Shown here: positions 27,784-36,225 of the stretch, piece after piece | Layout of the letters: each line of letters starts with the position of its first letter | Position numbering within the stretch: position 1 is the stretch's first letter | Source of the DNA: a bacterium | Lineage (GTDB): Bacteria > Bacteroidota > Bacteroidia > Flavobacteriales_D > Crocinitomicaceae | Assembly: GCA_024742305.1 (NCBI GenBank) | Contig: JANSYQ010000010.1 | Location: 53,709 to 117,708, forward strand | Direction of reading: 5' to 3' | DNA length: 64,000 bases | Translations under genes and position numbers: made by a program | The notes under the pieces: generated by a model | What the model saw: the letters and a program-made list of their open reading frames with translations, nothing else | Databases searched by the model: none | What the model was told of the DNA's origin: nothing

Positions 27784-28230
27784 TTAAAAATTACTCAATT
27801 CTCTATCTAGGGCCATGTCTATTCGTTCGGCCACTTCAAAAAATGTATTCAGTTTTCCTTTGGGAATAGAGTCGATAATGCGGTCATTGAAACTCAATAC
27901 CACATCTTTAGCAATGCGTCTTTTCTCCACACCTTCTTCGGTTAGGAAAATCAAGACTTTTCGCTTATCGTTTTTATCTACCTCCCGACGGATCCAGCCT
28001 TTTTCCTCCATGGTTTTTAAGGTTCTTGAAAGACTGGTGGGCTCCATTCCCATTTTCGGGCCCAATTGCGTACTAGGGGTTCCTTCTTTGTCTATATTTA
28101 ACATGATGAAACCAACGGAGATACTCACCCCGTAATCGTTCGCTTTTTGATTGTACATGCGCGAAGTCTTGTGCCACAAATGACGTAAGACGAAGTCAAC
28201 CATGTACGCGCGTTCTTTCTTTTTACTCAT
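27784..28230 (-). CDS. MarR-family transcriptional regulator, probable beta-oxidation repressor
   Basis: A 148-residue winged-helix regulator. The DNA-binding part is 'STQLGPKMGMEPTSLSRTLK' with the wing 'KGWIRREVDKNDKRKVLIFL'. It is the first gene of the fad operon, 4 nt before fadB, so control of fatty-acid degradation (possibly with acyl-CoA as effector, as in other fatty-acid regulators) is a reasonable inference. Palindromes upstream at 28267-28312 and a matching one before fadE at 22788-22799 are candidate operators, consistent with autoregulation. Confidence 0.88.
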   Translation of the reverse strand: MSKKKERAYMVDFVLRHLWHKTSRMYNQKANDYGVSISVGFIMLNIDKEGTPSTQLGPKMGMEPTSLSRTLKTMEEKGWIRREVDKNDKRKVLIFLTEEGVEKRRIAKDVVLSFNDRIIDSIPKGKLNTFFEVAERIDMALDRELSNF

Positions 28231-28248
28231 AGCATCATTTAAGGTCTC

Positions 28249-28312
28249 TAAAGCTAATAAAAATTCTATGCATTCACAGTAATTTTACTGTGCATTTTAT
28301 TATGCATGAATA
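28249..28312 (-). promoter_or_regulatory. Candidate marR-fad operon promoter and operators
   Basis: Near -7 box TAGCTTTA at 28249-28256 (minus). The expected -33 position falls in a perfect inverted repeat CACAGTAA-tt-TTACTGTG (28275-28292). It is flanked by TATGCATT (28267-28274) and TATGCATGAATA (28301-28312), the latter matching the fadE site in 11 of 12 positions. Confidence 0.5.
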
Positions 28313-28337
28313 ATTTTTAAGAATCCTTAACGAAGCC

Positions 28338-28829
28338 TTACAATTTGAGTTTGAAGCTATCAAAGAATTGCTGGGCAGCATCGGTAACCGATTCCTCTCT
28401 TGAGCTGACCCCAATGCGGATGAAGTGTTTCTTGGTAAGTATGTACCAAAAGTGTATTTCCCTTTCAGTCGATTTAGCAATAAAATGAAGTGTTGGATTT
28501 CCTTCAAGCTGTCCTTTTTTCTTTTCGCTGATTTCAGCCAACGTCCAATAGTCCATCCACTGAATTTCATTTTTGAATGTATGATGCTTGTTATCTTCTT
28601 TTGTTCGATCACGGTAGACAATCGAATACATCAATCCGTTTTCATCTTCTAAAGAATAACTGTGTTTTACGACAAGTGCAGAATCTTGAAGGGTGTCACA
28701 GGTAAATGAAGGAATTGCGGGAAAGTTAATGGTGAAGACGTCTGTTTCTAGTGTGAAACTTGACGGCTTTTGCGACAAAGCTGTATGCTGAATGATAAAG
28801 AGTGTAGATATCGTTAGGAACCAACGCAT
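28338..28829 (-). CDS. Small exported protein, unknown function
   Basis: A 163-residue protein with a signal peptide ('FLTISTLFIIQHTALSQ'). The mature part contains 'SYSLEDENGLMYSIVYRD' and 'FWYILTKKHFIRIGVSS', giving the look of a small alpha/beta domain. I do not recognise the family. The ATG at 28829 overlaps the end of the thioesterase gene by about 9 nt, so the two are translationally linked. A start at 28844 would be a TTG and is less likely. Confidence 0.72.
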   Translation of the reverse strand: MRWFLTISTLFIIQHTALSQKPSSFTLETDVFTINFPAIPSFTCDTLQDSALVVKHSYSLEDENGLMYSIVYRDRTKEDNKHHTFKNEIQWMDYWTLAEISEKKKGQLEGNPTLHFIAKSTEREIHFWYILTKKHFIRIGVSSREESVTDAAQQFFDSFKLKL

Positions 28830-28837
28830 ACCCCAAT

Positions 28838-29245
28838 TTACCAAATTTCCCTTGAGATATTCACTGTTCCTTTGAATGCGGAAATCTTTTCTTCGTTTTG
28901 ATTGAAGATGTCGACGTTATAAATAGCGAATGTTTTTCCGCGGTGAATTTCATTGCAAACAGCCGTTAATCGATCTCCTTCTCTTACCGGACTTAGGTGC
29001 GAAATGGAAGTTTCAATACTCACACATTTATTGCCGTGCGAATTTGCAGCGAATGCTAGAGCTGAATCGGAAAGAGAGTAGGAGATACCGCCGTGTGCGA
29101 TGTGATGTCCGTTCAACATTTCTGCGCGAACGGTGCAAGAAAGCGTACAATGACCTTCTTTGAGTTGGTCAATCGAAATATCCAACCAGCGACTGAAAGC
29201 GTCGCCGTTCATCATTATGTCGACGATTTCTTTGGGTGTTTTCAT
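28838..29245 (-). CDS. PaaI-like hotdog-fold thioesterase
   Basis: A 135-residue acyl-CoA thioesterase of the PaaI family. The active-site motif is 'NGHHIAHGGISYSLSDSALA', with the HGG turn and the conserved Asp, followed by 'FAANSHG'. PaaI enzymes release CoA from ring-hydroxylated phenylacetyl-CoA; no other phenylacetate genes are present, so the true substrate is open. The start overlaps the stop of the 159-residue protein gene (ATGA), and its stop overlaps the next gene: a coupled three-gene set beside the fad operon. Confidence 0.87.
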   Translation of the reverse strand: MKTPKEIVDIMMNGDAFSRWLDISIDQLKEGHCTLSCTVRAEMLNGHHIAHGGISYSLSDSALAFAANSHGNKCVSIETSISHLSPVREGDRLTAVCNEIHRGKTFAIYNVDIFNQNEEKISAFKGTVNISREIW

Positions 29246-29721
29246 TCTTTTATGGCGCGCGACATTAGAGTAATCATGGCTGCCGTAACGATGAATAGTT
29301 GAGTTGCCGTATCGTTATCAAGAGAAGTTCCGTCTTCATCTTTCGTAGTGATTTCCATCATCATGAATCGAATTAACTCCGATTGCTGCGTGAAATCGTG
29401 AATAATGTCTTCGTCTTCTTTGTCGAAATATTCATCGAGCATTTCAAAAAATGGCTCTTCAAAAGCATCGATATCGTCATCGGTAATTTGATTCAATACT
29501 ACCTGCTCCTGTGCGAATGCCTCGGAAATTAAGCAATAGTAATAAATCAGCAATCCTTCAAGTTGCTCGTTTTTATATTCTACCGAGGCAGACATAATAT
29601 ATCCAAGCAATGTTTGCTGCGAAAGTGCATAGGTCTCAGAAATTCGTCCTAACCCTTCGTCATCCAAATTGTCGATTTTGTTTATGGCCTTTTCAATACT
29701 ATTTATGCTTACTTCCTTCAT
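29242..29721 (-). CDS. Acidic helical protein of unknown function
   Basis: A 159-residue, strongly acidic protein ('ITDDDIDAFEEPFFEMLDEY', 'FDKEDEDIIHDF') that looks all-helical and has no signal peptide. A mildly hydrophobic C-terminal segment ('ATQLFIVTAAMITLMSRAI') could be a buried helix or a membrane anchor. I do not recognise it. It is the first gene of the coupled set 28338-29721 and is divergent from the dipeptidyl peptidase gene. Confidence 0.72.
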   Translation of the reverse strand: MKEVSINSIEKAINKIDNLDDEGLGRISETYALSQQTLLGYIMSASVEYKNEQLEGLLIYYYCLISEAFAQEQVVLNQITDDDIDAFEEPFFEMLDEYFDKEDEDIIHDFTQQSELIRFMMMEITTKDEDGTSLDNDTATQLFIVTAAMITLMSRAIKE

Positions 29722-29800
29722 CAGATACTATTTGACGTAAAGGTAGCCGATTTTTGAGAACCGCTTGTCCAAACTTTCTTAAATCCTGCCAAACGTTCGT

Positions 29801-29808
29801 TATATTTG
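29801..29808 (+). promoter_or_regulatory. -7 box (TATATTTG) of the dipeptidyl peptidase gene
   Basis: Exact TAnnTTTG 45 nt before the ATG at 29854. The frame extension to 29806 would start inside this box, which supports the later ATG. Confidence 0.6.
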
Positions 29809-29853
29809 AGGACGTTTCAACTTCGAAGCGATCAAACTTGCAAATTACCGCAC

Positions 29854-31980
29854 ATGAAAAAGTTATTAGTCGGATTTATAGCCCTAAACTTTGTATTCCA
29901 GGGCATAGCTCAACAGGAACTTACGTTAGAACAATCCACTTCAGGATTTCGAGCTGTTATGCCCGAATCTATCCTGGATTTTCAATGGATGAAAGACTCG
30001 AAAAGCTATACTCAGTTGTCAGCAGATTATCAGTCCATTCTAAAAGGAACGGCGACAGGAGATGAATTAGAGACGCTTGTTACGCTTTCCGATTTCAATG
30101 AAATTGCCGGAGTTGAGTTTCGACACATGTACGGTGTGAAATGGAAGGACGAAAACAAATTTTGGCTTAGTCAAGGGGGGAAATACGTTGAGTTTGATGT
30201 CAGCAATAAAACTGCGAAGATACTAGTGTCACTGCCTGAAGAAGCAGAAAATCCAAGTCAGCAGAATACGAAAGGACATGTAGCTTACACAGTTGATAAC
30301 AACGTACGCATTCTTGGAGTTGACGGAAATACTCACACAGTCACAGACATTGAGGACAAGAATATTGTCTCCGGTCAGGCAATTGCGCGCAGTGAATTTG
30401 GAATCACCCAAGGTTTTTTCTGGTCCCCAAATGGTGCTCGTTTGGCATTTTATCAAAAGGATGAAAGTAATGTTGCCGATTATCCACTTTTGGACAATTC
30501 AACAACGCCGGGAACACTACGTAATATTAAATATCCGATGGCAGGGCAAGGTTCTGAAAAGGCTCGCGTTGGTATTTATGATTTGAGCACGAAGAAGCTC
30601 GTGTATTTTGAGGCAAAAAACGGTGAAGAAAACTATCTCACCAACGTCTCTTGGACGCCAGATGGTAAGTATGTTTTTGTGGCGGAGGTAAATCGAAACC
30701 AAGATCATATGTGGTTGAATGTATTTGATGGAACTACCGGAAAATTTGTCAAAACCTTGCTAGAAGAGAAGAGCGATACGTGGGTAGAACCAGAGCATCC
30801 AGCATTTTTTCCTGAAGAAGACTCGTACAATTTTGTTTGGATATCGGAAAAAGACGGATTCAACAATTTGTACTACTACAATTTCGAAGGGGAGCTGATT
30901 AAGAAATTAACAGATCATGACTTTGTAGTAAAGGATATTATCGATTATGTTGATGGTCGAATTTACTATCAAACGACTGGTGAAAAACCAATTGAATCGC
31001 ATGTTTACTCGGTAGATCTTAAAGGAAAAGTAAAGATTTTGACACGCGCGAAAGGAACGCATAGCGTAGATGTTGCCCCGAATGGAAAGTACTTCCACGA
31101 TAACTTCTCAAGTCACAGTTTGGAATACGCGAACAACCATTGGATTTTAGATGGGCGCGGTAAGATTGTTGCTAAGAAATTGGAGGCTGAGGACAAGTTG
31201 ATGCAGTTCAAGGTTGGTTCGATTGAATTGAGTACGATTGAAGCAAAAGACGGAACGAAATTGCACACACGAATGATCAAGCCGAGTGATTTTGATCCCA
31301 ACAAAAAATATCCGGTTCTCGTGTATGTTTACGGAGGTCCACATGCTCAGCTAATCACTGATTCTTGGAATGCAGGAGCGTCGGGTTGGATGCTTTGGAT
31401 GGCAGAGCAAGGATATATCATTTACACAGTGGATAACCGTGGTTCGGCAAACCGCGGTAAGGCTTTTGAGTCACAAATTCACCGTCAACTAGGGACTTTG
31501 GAAATCGAAGATCAAATGACCGGAGTAGAATATTTGAAGTCACTTCCATACGTTGATGCAAAGCGTTTGGCGGTGCACGGTTGGTCCTTTGGAGGATTCA
31601 TGACTACTTCATTAATGTTACGTGAGCCGGGAACCTTTAATGTGGGCGTTGCAGGTGGTCCAGTAACAGATTGGAAATACTACGAAGTGATGTACGGTGA
31701 GCGCTACATGGACCAACCGGATCAAAATCCGGAAGGATATGAGCAAGCGTCTTTGTTTACGCATGCGGAGAATTTAGAAGGTGATCTTTTGCTTATTCAC
31801 GGTACGGTGGATGATGTAGTTGTGATGCAGCACAGTCTTGCTTTGGTGGAGAAGTTCATTAAACTGGGCATTCAAATGGATTTCTTCCCTTACCCAATGC
31901 ACCCGCATAACGTTCGTGGTAAAGACCGCGATCACTTGATGCGCAAAGTACTGGAGTATGTGATGGAGCATAATGAATAA
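29854..31980 (+). CDS. Dipeptidyl peptidase IV family serine peptidase (S9B)
   Basis: Cleaves dipeptides, typically X-Pro, from peptide N-termini in the periplasm or at the cell surface. The 708-residue protein has a signal peptide ('LLVGFIALNFVFQGIAQQ'), an N-terminal eight-bladed propeller (residues ~30-450; for example 'GFFWSPNGARLAFYQKDES', 'NVSWTPDGKYVFVAEV') and a C-terminal alpha/beta-hydrolase domain. The catalytic triad is visible: Ser near 577 ('HGWSFGGFMT'), Asp near 652 ('HGTVDDVVV') and His near 685 ('MHPHNVRGKD'). The Glu-rich substrate-binding segment is less clear. It has its own promoter and a hairpin terminator. Confidence 0.93.
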   Translation: MKKLLVGFIALNFVFQGIAQQELTLEQSTSGFRAVMPESILDFQWMKDSKSYTQLSADYQSILKGTATGDELETLVTLSDFNEIAGVEFRHMYGVKWKDENKFWLSQGGKYVEFDVSNKTAKILVSLPEEAENPSQQNTKGHVAYTVDNNVRILGVDGNTHTVTDIEDKNIVSGQAIARSEFGITQGFFWSPNGARLAFYQKDESNVADYPLLDNSTTPGTLRNIKYPMAGQGSEKARVGIYDLSTKKLVYFEAKNGEENYLTNVSWTPDGKYVFVAEVNRNQDHMWLNVFDGTTGKFVKTLLEEKSDTWVEPEHPAFFPEEDSYNFVWISEKDGFNNLYYYNFEGELIKKLTDHDFVVKDIIDYVDGRIYYQTTGEKPIESHVYSVDLKGKVKILTRAKGTHSVDVAPNGKYFHDNFSSHSLEYANNHWILDGRGKIVAKKLEAEDKLMQFKVGSIELSTIEAKDGTKLHTRMIKPSDFDPNKKYPVLVYVYGGPHAQLITDSWNAGASGWMLWMAEQGYIIYTVDNRGSANRGKAFESQIHRQLGTLEIEDQMTGVEYLKSLPYVDAKRLAVHGWSFGGFMTTSLMLREPGTFNVGVAGGPVTDWKYYEVMYGERYMDQPDQNPEGYEQASLFTHAENLEGDLLLIHGTVDDVVVMQHSLALVEKFIKLGIQMDFFPYPMHPHNVRGKDRDHLMRKVLEYVMEHNE

Positions 31981-32053
31981 CGCCTTTGGGCTCCGCTCGA
32001 AGTGCTACTTTTTAACATACGATTAAGGCAAAGTCAGAGCCGATGTTCGAAAC

Positions 32054-32092
32054 AGAAAAGGTCTTCGAGCCTGTAGAGAAGCCCTTTTCTTG
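32054..32092 (+). terminator. Terminator after the dipeptidyl peptidase gene
   Basis: Arms 'agaaaaggtcttc' (32054-32066) and 'gaagcccttttct' (32078-32090) pair with one mismatch; a short T-rich tail follows. Confidence 0.6.
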
Positions 32093-32119
32093 TCGAGAGC
32101 CCATTATTAATTCACTTCA

Positions 32120-32452
32120 ATGAGTCTACCCAAGAAAGGATCGCGGATCATAGAAATTGAAACGGGCACGTATCGCTGGTTAATTCGTAAAAAGCCAACT
32201 TACGATCAGGGGCTGGGTTGGGCGACAATGACTGTTGCGATTGAGTCAGTAAAAGAGGATGAGAAAAGTGTCCTTTTGGTCAATACAGGTATTTATCATC
32301 CGGATAATTGGGTGAAACCAAATCAAACAGCTGTTACGCCCAGTGTGATTCGTAAAATGATCCTAGCAGCAATAAACGATGGCTGGGAGCCTGGAGCATC
32401 AGGACCGTATCAATTCAATTACCAATTAACCGTAGACGGTAGTGAAGATTGA
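32120..32452 (+). CDS. Small conserved-looking protein, unknown function
   Basis: A 110-residue cytoplasmic protein with a balanced composition and well-formed secondary-structure pattern: a beta-rich first half ('TYRWLIRKKPTYDQGLGWAT') and a helix near the end ('PSVIRKMILAAINDGWEP'). No signal peptide or motif is recognised. It is convergent with the small gene at 32458-32658, with 5 nt between their stops. The coding pattern looks real, the function is unknown. Confidence 0.68.
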   Translation: MSLPKKGSRIIEIETGTYRWLIRKKPTYDQGLGWATMTVAIESVKEDEKSVLLVNTGIYHPDNWVKPNQTAVTPSVIRKMILAAINDGWEPGASGPYQFNYQLTVDGSED

Positions 32453-32457
32453 AGAAA

Positions 32458-32658
32458 TCACAGCGAAAGCGCAATCAATGCGGAGATTTTGTCAATGCTT
32501 TTGGAATCGCGTAACTCTTTGGCCAATTTCAATCCTTGAAAATACCAACGTACGGATTCTTCCAAATTCCCTACTTTGCCGGCTTCATTTCCCAACTCGA
32601 TGAAGAAGTTCGGATCCTTTATTTGAGGAGTTGAAATTGCACTGCGCATTGTTTTCAT
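32458..32658 (-). CDS. Small TPR-like protein
   Basis: A 66-residue protein whose middle part ('LGNEAGKVGNLEESVRWYFQ', then 'GLKLAKEL') fits one tetratricopeptide repeat, followed by a second helix. A near -7 box (TAGCCTTG) lies just before the ATG, suggesting a nearly leaderless message. Being this short, it could be a fragment of a longer TPR protein, but no continuation is seen in other frames upstream. Confidence 0.5.
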   Translation of the reverse strand: MKTMRSAISTPQIKDPNFFIELGNEAGKVGNLEESVRWYFQGLKLAKELRDSKSIDKISALIALSL

Positions 32659-32930
32659 ATTACAAGGCTACAAAGAGTGGTTGATTTGAATATTAAAGTC
32701 GTATTAACCACATGTTATTTTCATCTAACACAGAGTTCATAATAAGTGATTTCCATCAAATCGAATTGTAATAATGGCAATCACCTTGCTCGGGAAATAA
32801 TATTTTGAACTTTGATTTCGGTTGTCGAAATACGTTGAGAATTGAACGTTTTTGCATGGGATTCAGTCCAAGATTCTCACACTATGTGCCAGCGAATGCG
32901 TATATTCGTAGTCCGAAAAAACCGCATAGA

Positions 32931-35024
32931 ATGGGCGAAGCGACAGCGAAAAAGAAGAAATCAACCATTAAAACATCGAAGGATACACTTCTCGAAGCTT
33001 TCAAGCTAATGTGTACAGCGAAAACGTTGGCAGAAAAGTATGAAGAGAACAAAGAGGTAACGTCGAAATATGTGCATGCAACATCGCGTGGTCATGAGGC
33101 TATTCAGCTGGCGTGTGGAATGCAATTGAAACCACAAGACTGGGTGGCTCCGTATTATCGTGATGATAGCATCCTTTTAGGAATCGGTATGACACCGTAC
33201 GATTTGATGTTGCAGGTTTTTGCCAAAAAAGACGATCCGTTTTCAGGAGGTCGTACGTATTATTCGCATCCTTCCTTGAATGACGACGACAAACCTAAAA
33301 TACCACACCAATCCTCTGCTACTGGGATGCAGGCAATTCCAACAACCGGTGTTGCCATGGGAATTCAGTACAAAGAAGTACAAGGTCTTGCTGAAGATTT
33401 TGATGGTGTAAACCCTGTAGTTGTTTGTTCTTTGGGAGATGCCTCTTGTACCGAAGGAGAAGTTTCCGAAGCTTTCCAAATGGCAGCGCTGAAGCAGTTT
33501 CCTATCATTTATTTGGTGCAGGACAACGGATGGGATATTTCGGCAAACGCAGAAGAAACGCGCGCCCAGGATATTACTAAATACGCTCAAGGATTTAACG
33601 GAATTGAAGTGCGTACCATTGATGGCAGCGATTTCGATACGTCGTATCAAACGATGCAAGAAGTCATTGATTTGGTGCGAAAAGAACGTCGACCATTTAT
33701 CGTTCATGCGAAAGTGCCGCTGTTGGGACACCATACGTCAGGAGTTCGAAAAGAATGGTACCGCGACGATTTGGAAGAAGCAGCGAAAGACGATCCATAT
33801 CCAAAGTTGAAAGCCTTGCTTCGTGAAGCGGGAATCGACGAGGCGGATATCATCAATATTGAAGCGGATACGCGCAAAAATATTGACGCAGAATACGATC
33901 GCGCTATCAATGCCGACGAACCAGAACCGGATTCCATTACCGATTATATTTTCGCCCCAACGCCAATAACCGAGGAAAAGGGAGAGCGCGAACCGAAAGG
34001 GAAGAAGAAAACCGTGATGGTAGACTCCGCCCTATTTGCCGTGCGTGAATTGATGGCGAAGCATCCTGAAGCCTTGTTGTACGGTCAAGATGTTGGTGGT
34101 CGATTGGGCGGTGTATTCCGTGAAGCGGCTACTTTGGCGCAACAATTTGGTGATGAGCGCGTCTTCAACACACCCATTCAAGAGGCATTTATCATTGGAT
34201 CCACTGTAGGAATGTCTGCCGTGGGATTAAAGCCATTTGTTGAGGTGCAATTCGCCGATTACATTTGGCCAGGACTCAATCAGTTATTCACGGAAGTGAG
34301 TCGCTCCTATTATTTATCCAATGGAAAATGGCCAGTGAGCTGTGTTATCCGCGTGCCAATTGGAGCTTACGGTTCCGGGGGTCCGTATCACTCATCTAGC
34401 GTTGAGTCTGTATTGACAAACATCCGAGGAATTAAGGTGGCGTATCCTTCCACGGGTGCAGATTTAAAAGGTTTGATCAAAGCGGCGTACTACGATCCAA
34501 ACCCAGTTGTGTTACTGGAGCATAAAGGCTTGTATTGGTCGAAAATTCCAGGTACAGAAGGAGCAATGTCCATTGAGCCGGACGAAGATTACGTAGTACC
34601 ATTTGGAAAAGCGCGAACAGTGATTGAGGCGGCCGCTGATAAAGTGGAGGCTGGAGAAAGTTGTGCTGTAATTACCTACGGACGAGGCGTTTATTGGACC
34701 CTCGAGGCAGCAAAGGCATTTGAAGGGCAAGTGGAAATTATTGATTTGCGAACCTTGAATCCTTTAGATCACGATGCAATCAACGCGGCGGCACAAAAAC
34801 ATAGTAAGGTCATGTTGGTGACCGAAGAGTCAGAAGAAGCTTCCTTCACGCTTGGTTTGGCTGGAAGAATTCAGCGCGATAACTTCGAAGCCTTGGATGC
34901 TCCAGTAGCTATCGTTGGATCTGTAGATACGCCGGCAATACCGCTGAATTCGATTTTGGAGGCTGCTTTGCTTACGAACGGTGAGAAGGTGAAATCTGCT
35001 CTAGACGATCTATTGAACTACTAG
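32931..35024 (+). CDS. 2-oxoacid dehydrogenase E1, fused alpha and beta subunits
   Basis: The thiamine-diphosphate E1 component of a branched-chain 2-oxoacid (or pyruvate) dehydrogenase complex. The 697-residue chain joins an E1-alpha part (residues ~20-340; 'GDASCTEGEVSEAFQMAALK' is the ThDP-binding motif, ending near 'LVQDNGW') to an E1-beta part (residues ~360-697; 'ALLYGQDVGGRLGGVFREA', 'PIQEAFIIGSTVGMSAVGL'). Fused E1 proteins are known in Bacteroidota. I place the start at the ATG at 32931 ('MGEATAKKKK') because a near -7 box (TATATTCG, 32901-32908) lies in front of it; the frame is open back to 32805. No E2 or E3 gene is next to it. Confidence 0.9.
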   Translation: MGEATAKKKKSTIKTSKDTLLEAFKLMCTAKTLAEKYEENKEVTSKYVHATSRGHEAIQLACGMQLKPQDWVAPYYRDDSILLGIGMTPYDLMLQVFAKKDDPFSGGRTYYSHPSLNDDDKPKIPHQSSATGMQAIPTTGVAMGIQYKEVQGLAEDFDGVNPVVVCSLGDASCTEGEVSEAFQMAALKQFPIIYLVQDNGWDISANAEETRAQDITKYAQGFNGIEVRTIDGSDFDTSYQTMQEVIDLVRKERRPFIVHAKVPLLGHHTSGVRKEWYRDDLEEAAKDDPYPKLKALLREAGIDEADIINIEADTRKNIDAEYDRAINADEPEPDSITDYIFAPTPITEEKGEREPKGKKKTVMVDSALFAVRELMAKHPEALLYGQDVGGRLGGVFREAATLAQQFGDERVFNTPIQEAFIIGSTVGMSAVGLKPFVEVQFADYIWPGLNQLFTEVSRSYYLSNGKWPVSCVIRVPIGAYGSGGPYHSSSVESVLTNIRGIKVAYPSTGADLKGLIKAAYYDPNPVVLLEHKGLYWSKIPGTEGAMSIEPDEDYVVPFGKARTVIEAAADKVEAGESCAVITYGRGVYWTLEAAKAFEGQVEIIDLRTLNPLDHDAINAAAQKHSKVMLVTEESEEASFTLGLAGRIQRDNFEALDAPVAIVGSVDTPAIPLNSILEAALLTNGEKVKSALDDLLNY

Positions 35025-35027
35025 AAT

Positions 35028-35342
35028 ATGGAAACCGCAGCCATTGCCACAACTTTATTGTCGACGCTTTGTTTGGCGTTGAGCCTTCTACTGTGGCTGA
35101 TCCTCATGATTACACTCATTTTTTGGTTGAGTAAACACAATCAAGAAGGCGGACTCATGGGCGGAAACTTTTGGCGGAAAGTCTTCAAAAAAAGTCAAGC
35201 ACACGCGGAAACCTTAGAAGAGGGGAAAGAGAAAAAATCCATTCAAGCGCGCTTAAAGTTTATTAAAACAACACAATGGATTATCCTTGGCTCCCTGGTC
35301 GGAGTTATTGTTGCCATTGTTCTGTGGCAATTCGTACCTTAG
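35028..35342 (+). CDS. Small protein with two transmembrane segments
   Basis: A 104-residue inner-membrane protein. Membrane segments are 'TLLSTLCLALSLLLWLILMI' near the N-terminus and 'WIILGSLVGVIVAIVLW' near the C-terminus, with a charged ~45-residue loop between them ('KVFKKSQAHAETLEEGKEKK'). I do not recognise it. It starts 4 nt after the E1 stop and is therefore probably cotranscribed with it; the gap to the T9SS cargo gene is also 4 nt. Confidence 0.7.
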   Translation: METAAIATTLLSTLCLALSLLLWLILMITLIFWLSKHNQEGGLMGGNFWRKVFKKSQAHAETLEEGKEKKSIQARLKFIKTTQWIILGSLVGVIVAIVLWQFVP

Positions 35343-35346
35343 GGAA

Positions 35347-36225
35347 ATGAGGACGCTTCTAATTGCTTTCGTATTAATTTTCAGTTCTTTCTCAGTACAA
35401 AGTCAGAATTATGTTCCATTTCCAGATTCAGCCGCTGTTTGGGTGAATGCCACTTTGGTTGTCAATCAGAGTTTTGATGGTGATTATATTTGTGCAAATG
35501 GAAACGACACATTAATCAATGCCACTTCATACACCATTTTTGAAGAGTGTATTTCCGGAACGTACAGAGGAGCATTTCGTGACACTTTGGGAAAAGTGTA
35601 TATCGTTCCAAAAGATTCTACGAATGAATATTTGCTGTATGATTTCTATGCCTTACCAGGCGATACTTTGGTGTTCTATCAAGAGGAATTTGGCGCAGCA
35701 TTGGAAGAGTACGTGGTGCAGCCTTGGGATACAGGATCTGTACAGGTAAATGGAGGTCACCGTAAAACAGTTCAAGTTGGTGATGGCCGTTGGATTGAAG
35801 GAATTGGAAGCGATAAAGGCTTGTTTACTTCTCAGTTTGGAAATGTTTCAAATTATGCTATTTGGCTCTACTGTATGAGTGTTCAGGATACTGTTCAGTA
35901 TGGTTATAGCGTTTCCTTCGGTGGCTGGGCAGGCTCACAACAAGTTATCAACCTTTCATGCGATTTCTATCTCAATCAGGATGAGTTGGCGATGACGAAA
36001 GTTGATGTCTACCCAAATCCTGCGAGTGAATTGGTCATTTTTACGATTCCAGGAAATGTAGAAAATGTTGAATTAATTGATCAAACTGGAAGGGTGATGC
36101 GCCCGAAATGGAACTTCTCTAGTGGTCAATATTACATCTCAGTAGGAGAGTTGCCTCGAGGAATGTATATCGTTAAAATAACGGAAGCTGCCCGAGTATA
36201 TCGAACCGTTGTAGTGCTGAATTAG
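35347..36225 (+). CDS. Secreted protein with type A T9SS sorting domain
   Basis: A 292-residue protein with a signal peptide ('LLIAFVLIFSSFSVQSQ') and a C-terminal type A sorting domain ('KVDVYPNPASELVIFTI', 'ELIDQTGRVM', 'LPRGMYIVKI') over the last ~75 residues. The domain should be cut by PorU (41970-47129) on export. The middle part (~residues 20-215) is a unique beta-rich region with no recognised family. I use the ATG at 35347; the frame back to 35287 would overlap the upstream gene and lacks a signal peptide at its start. Confidence 0.85.
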   Translation: MRTLLIAFVLIFSSFSVQSQNYVPFPDSAAVWVNATLVVNQSFDGDYICANGNDTLINATSYTIFEECISGTYRGAFRDTLGKVYIVPKDSTNEYLLYDFYALPGDTLVFYQEEFGAALEEYVVQPWDTGSVQVNGGHRKTVQVGDGRWIEGIGSDKGLFTSQFGNVSNYAIWLYCMSVQDTVQYGYSVSFGGWAGSQQVINLSCDFYLNQDELAMTKVDVYPNPASELVIFTIPGNVENVELIDQTGRVMRPKWNFSSGQYYISVGELPRGMYIVKITEAARVYRTVVVLN

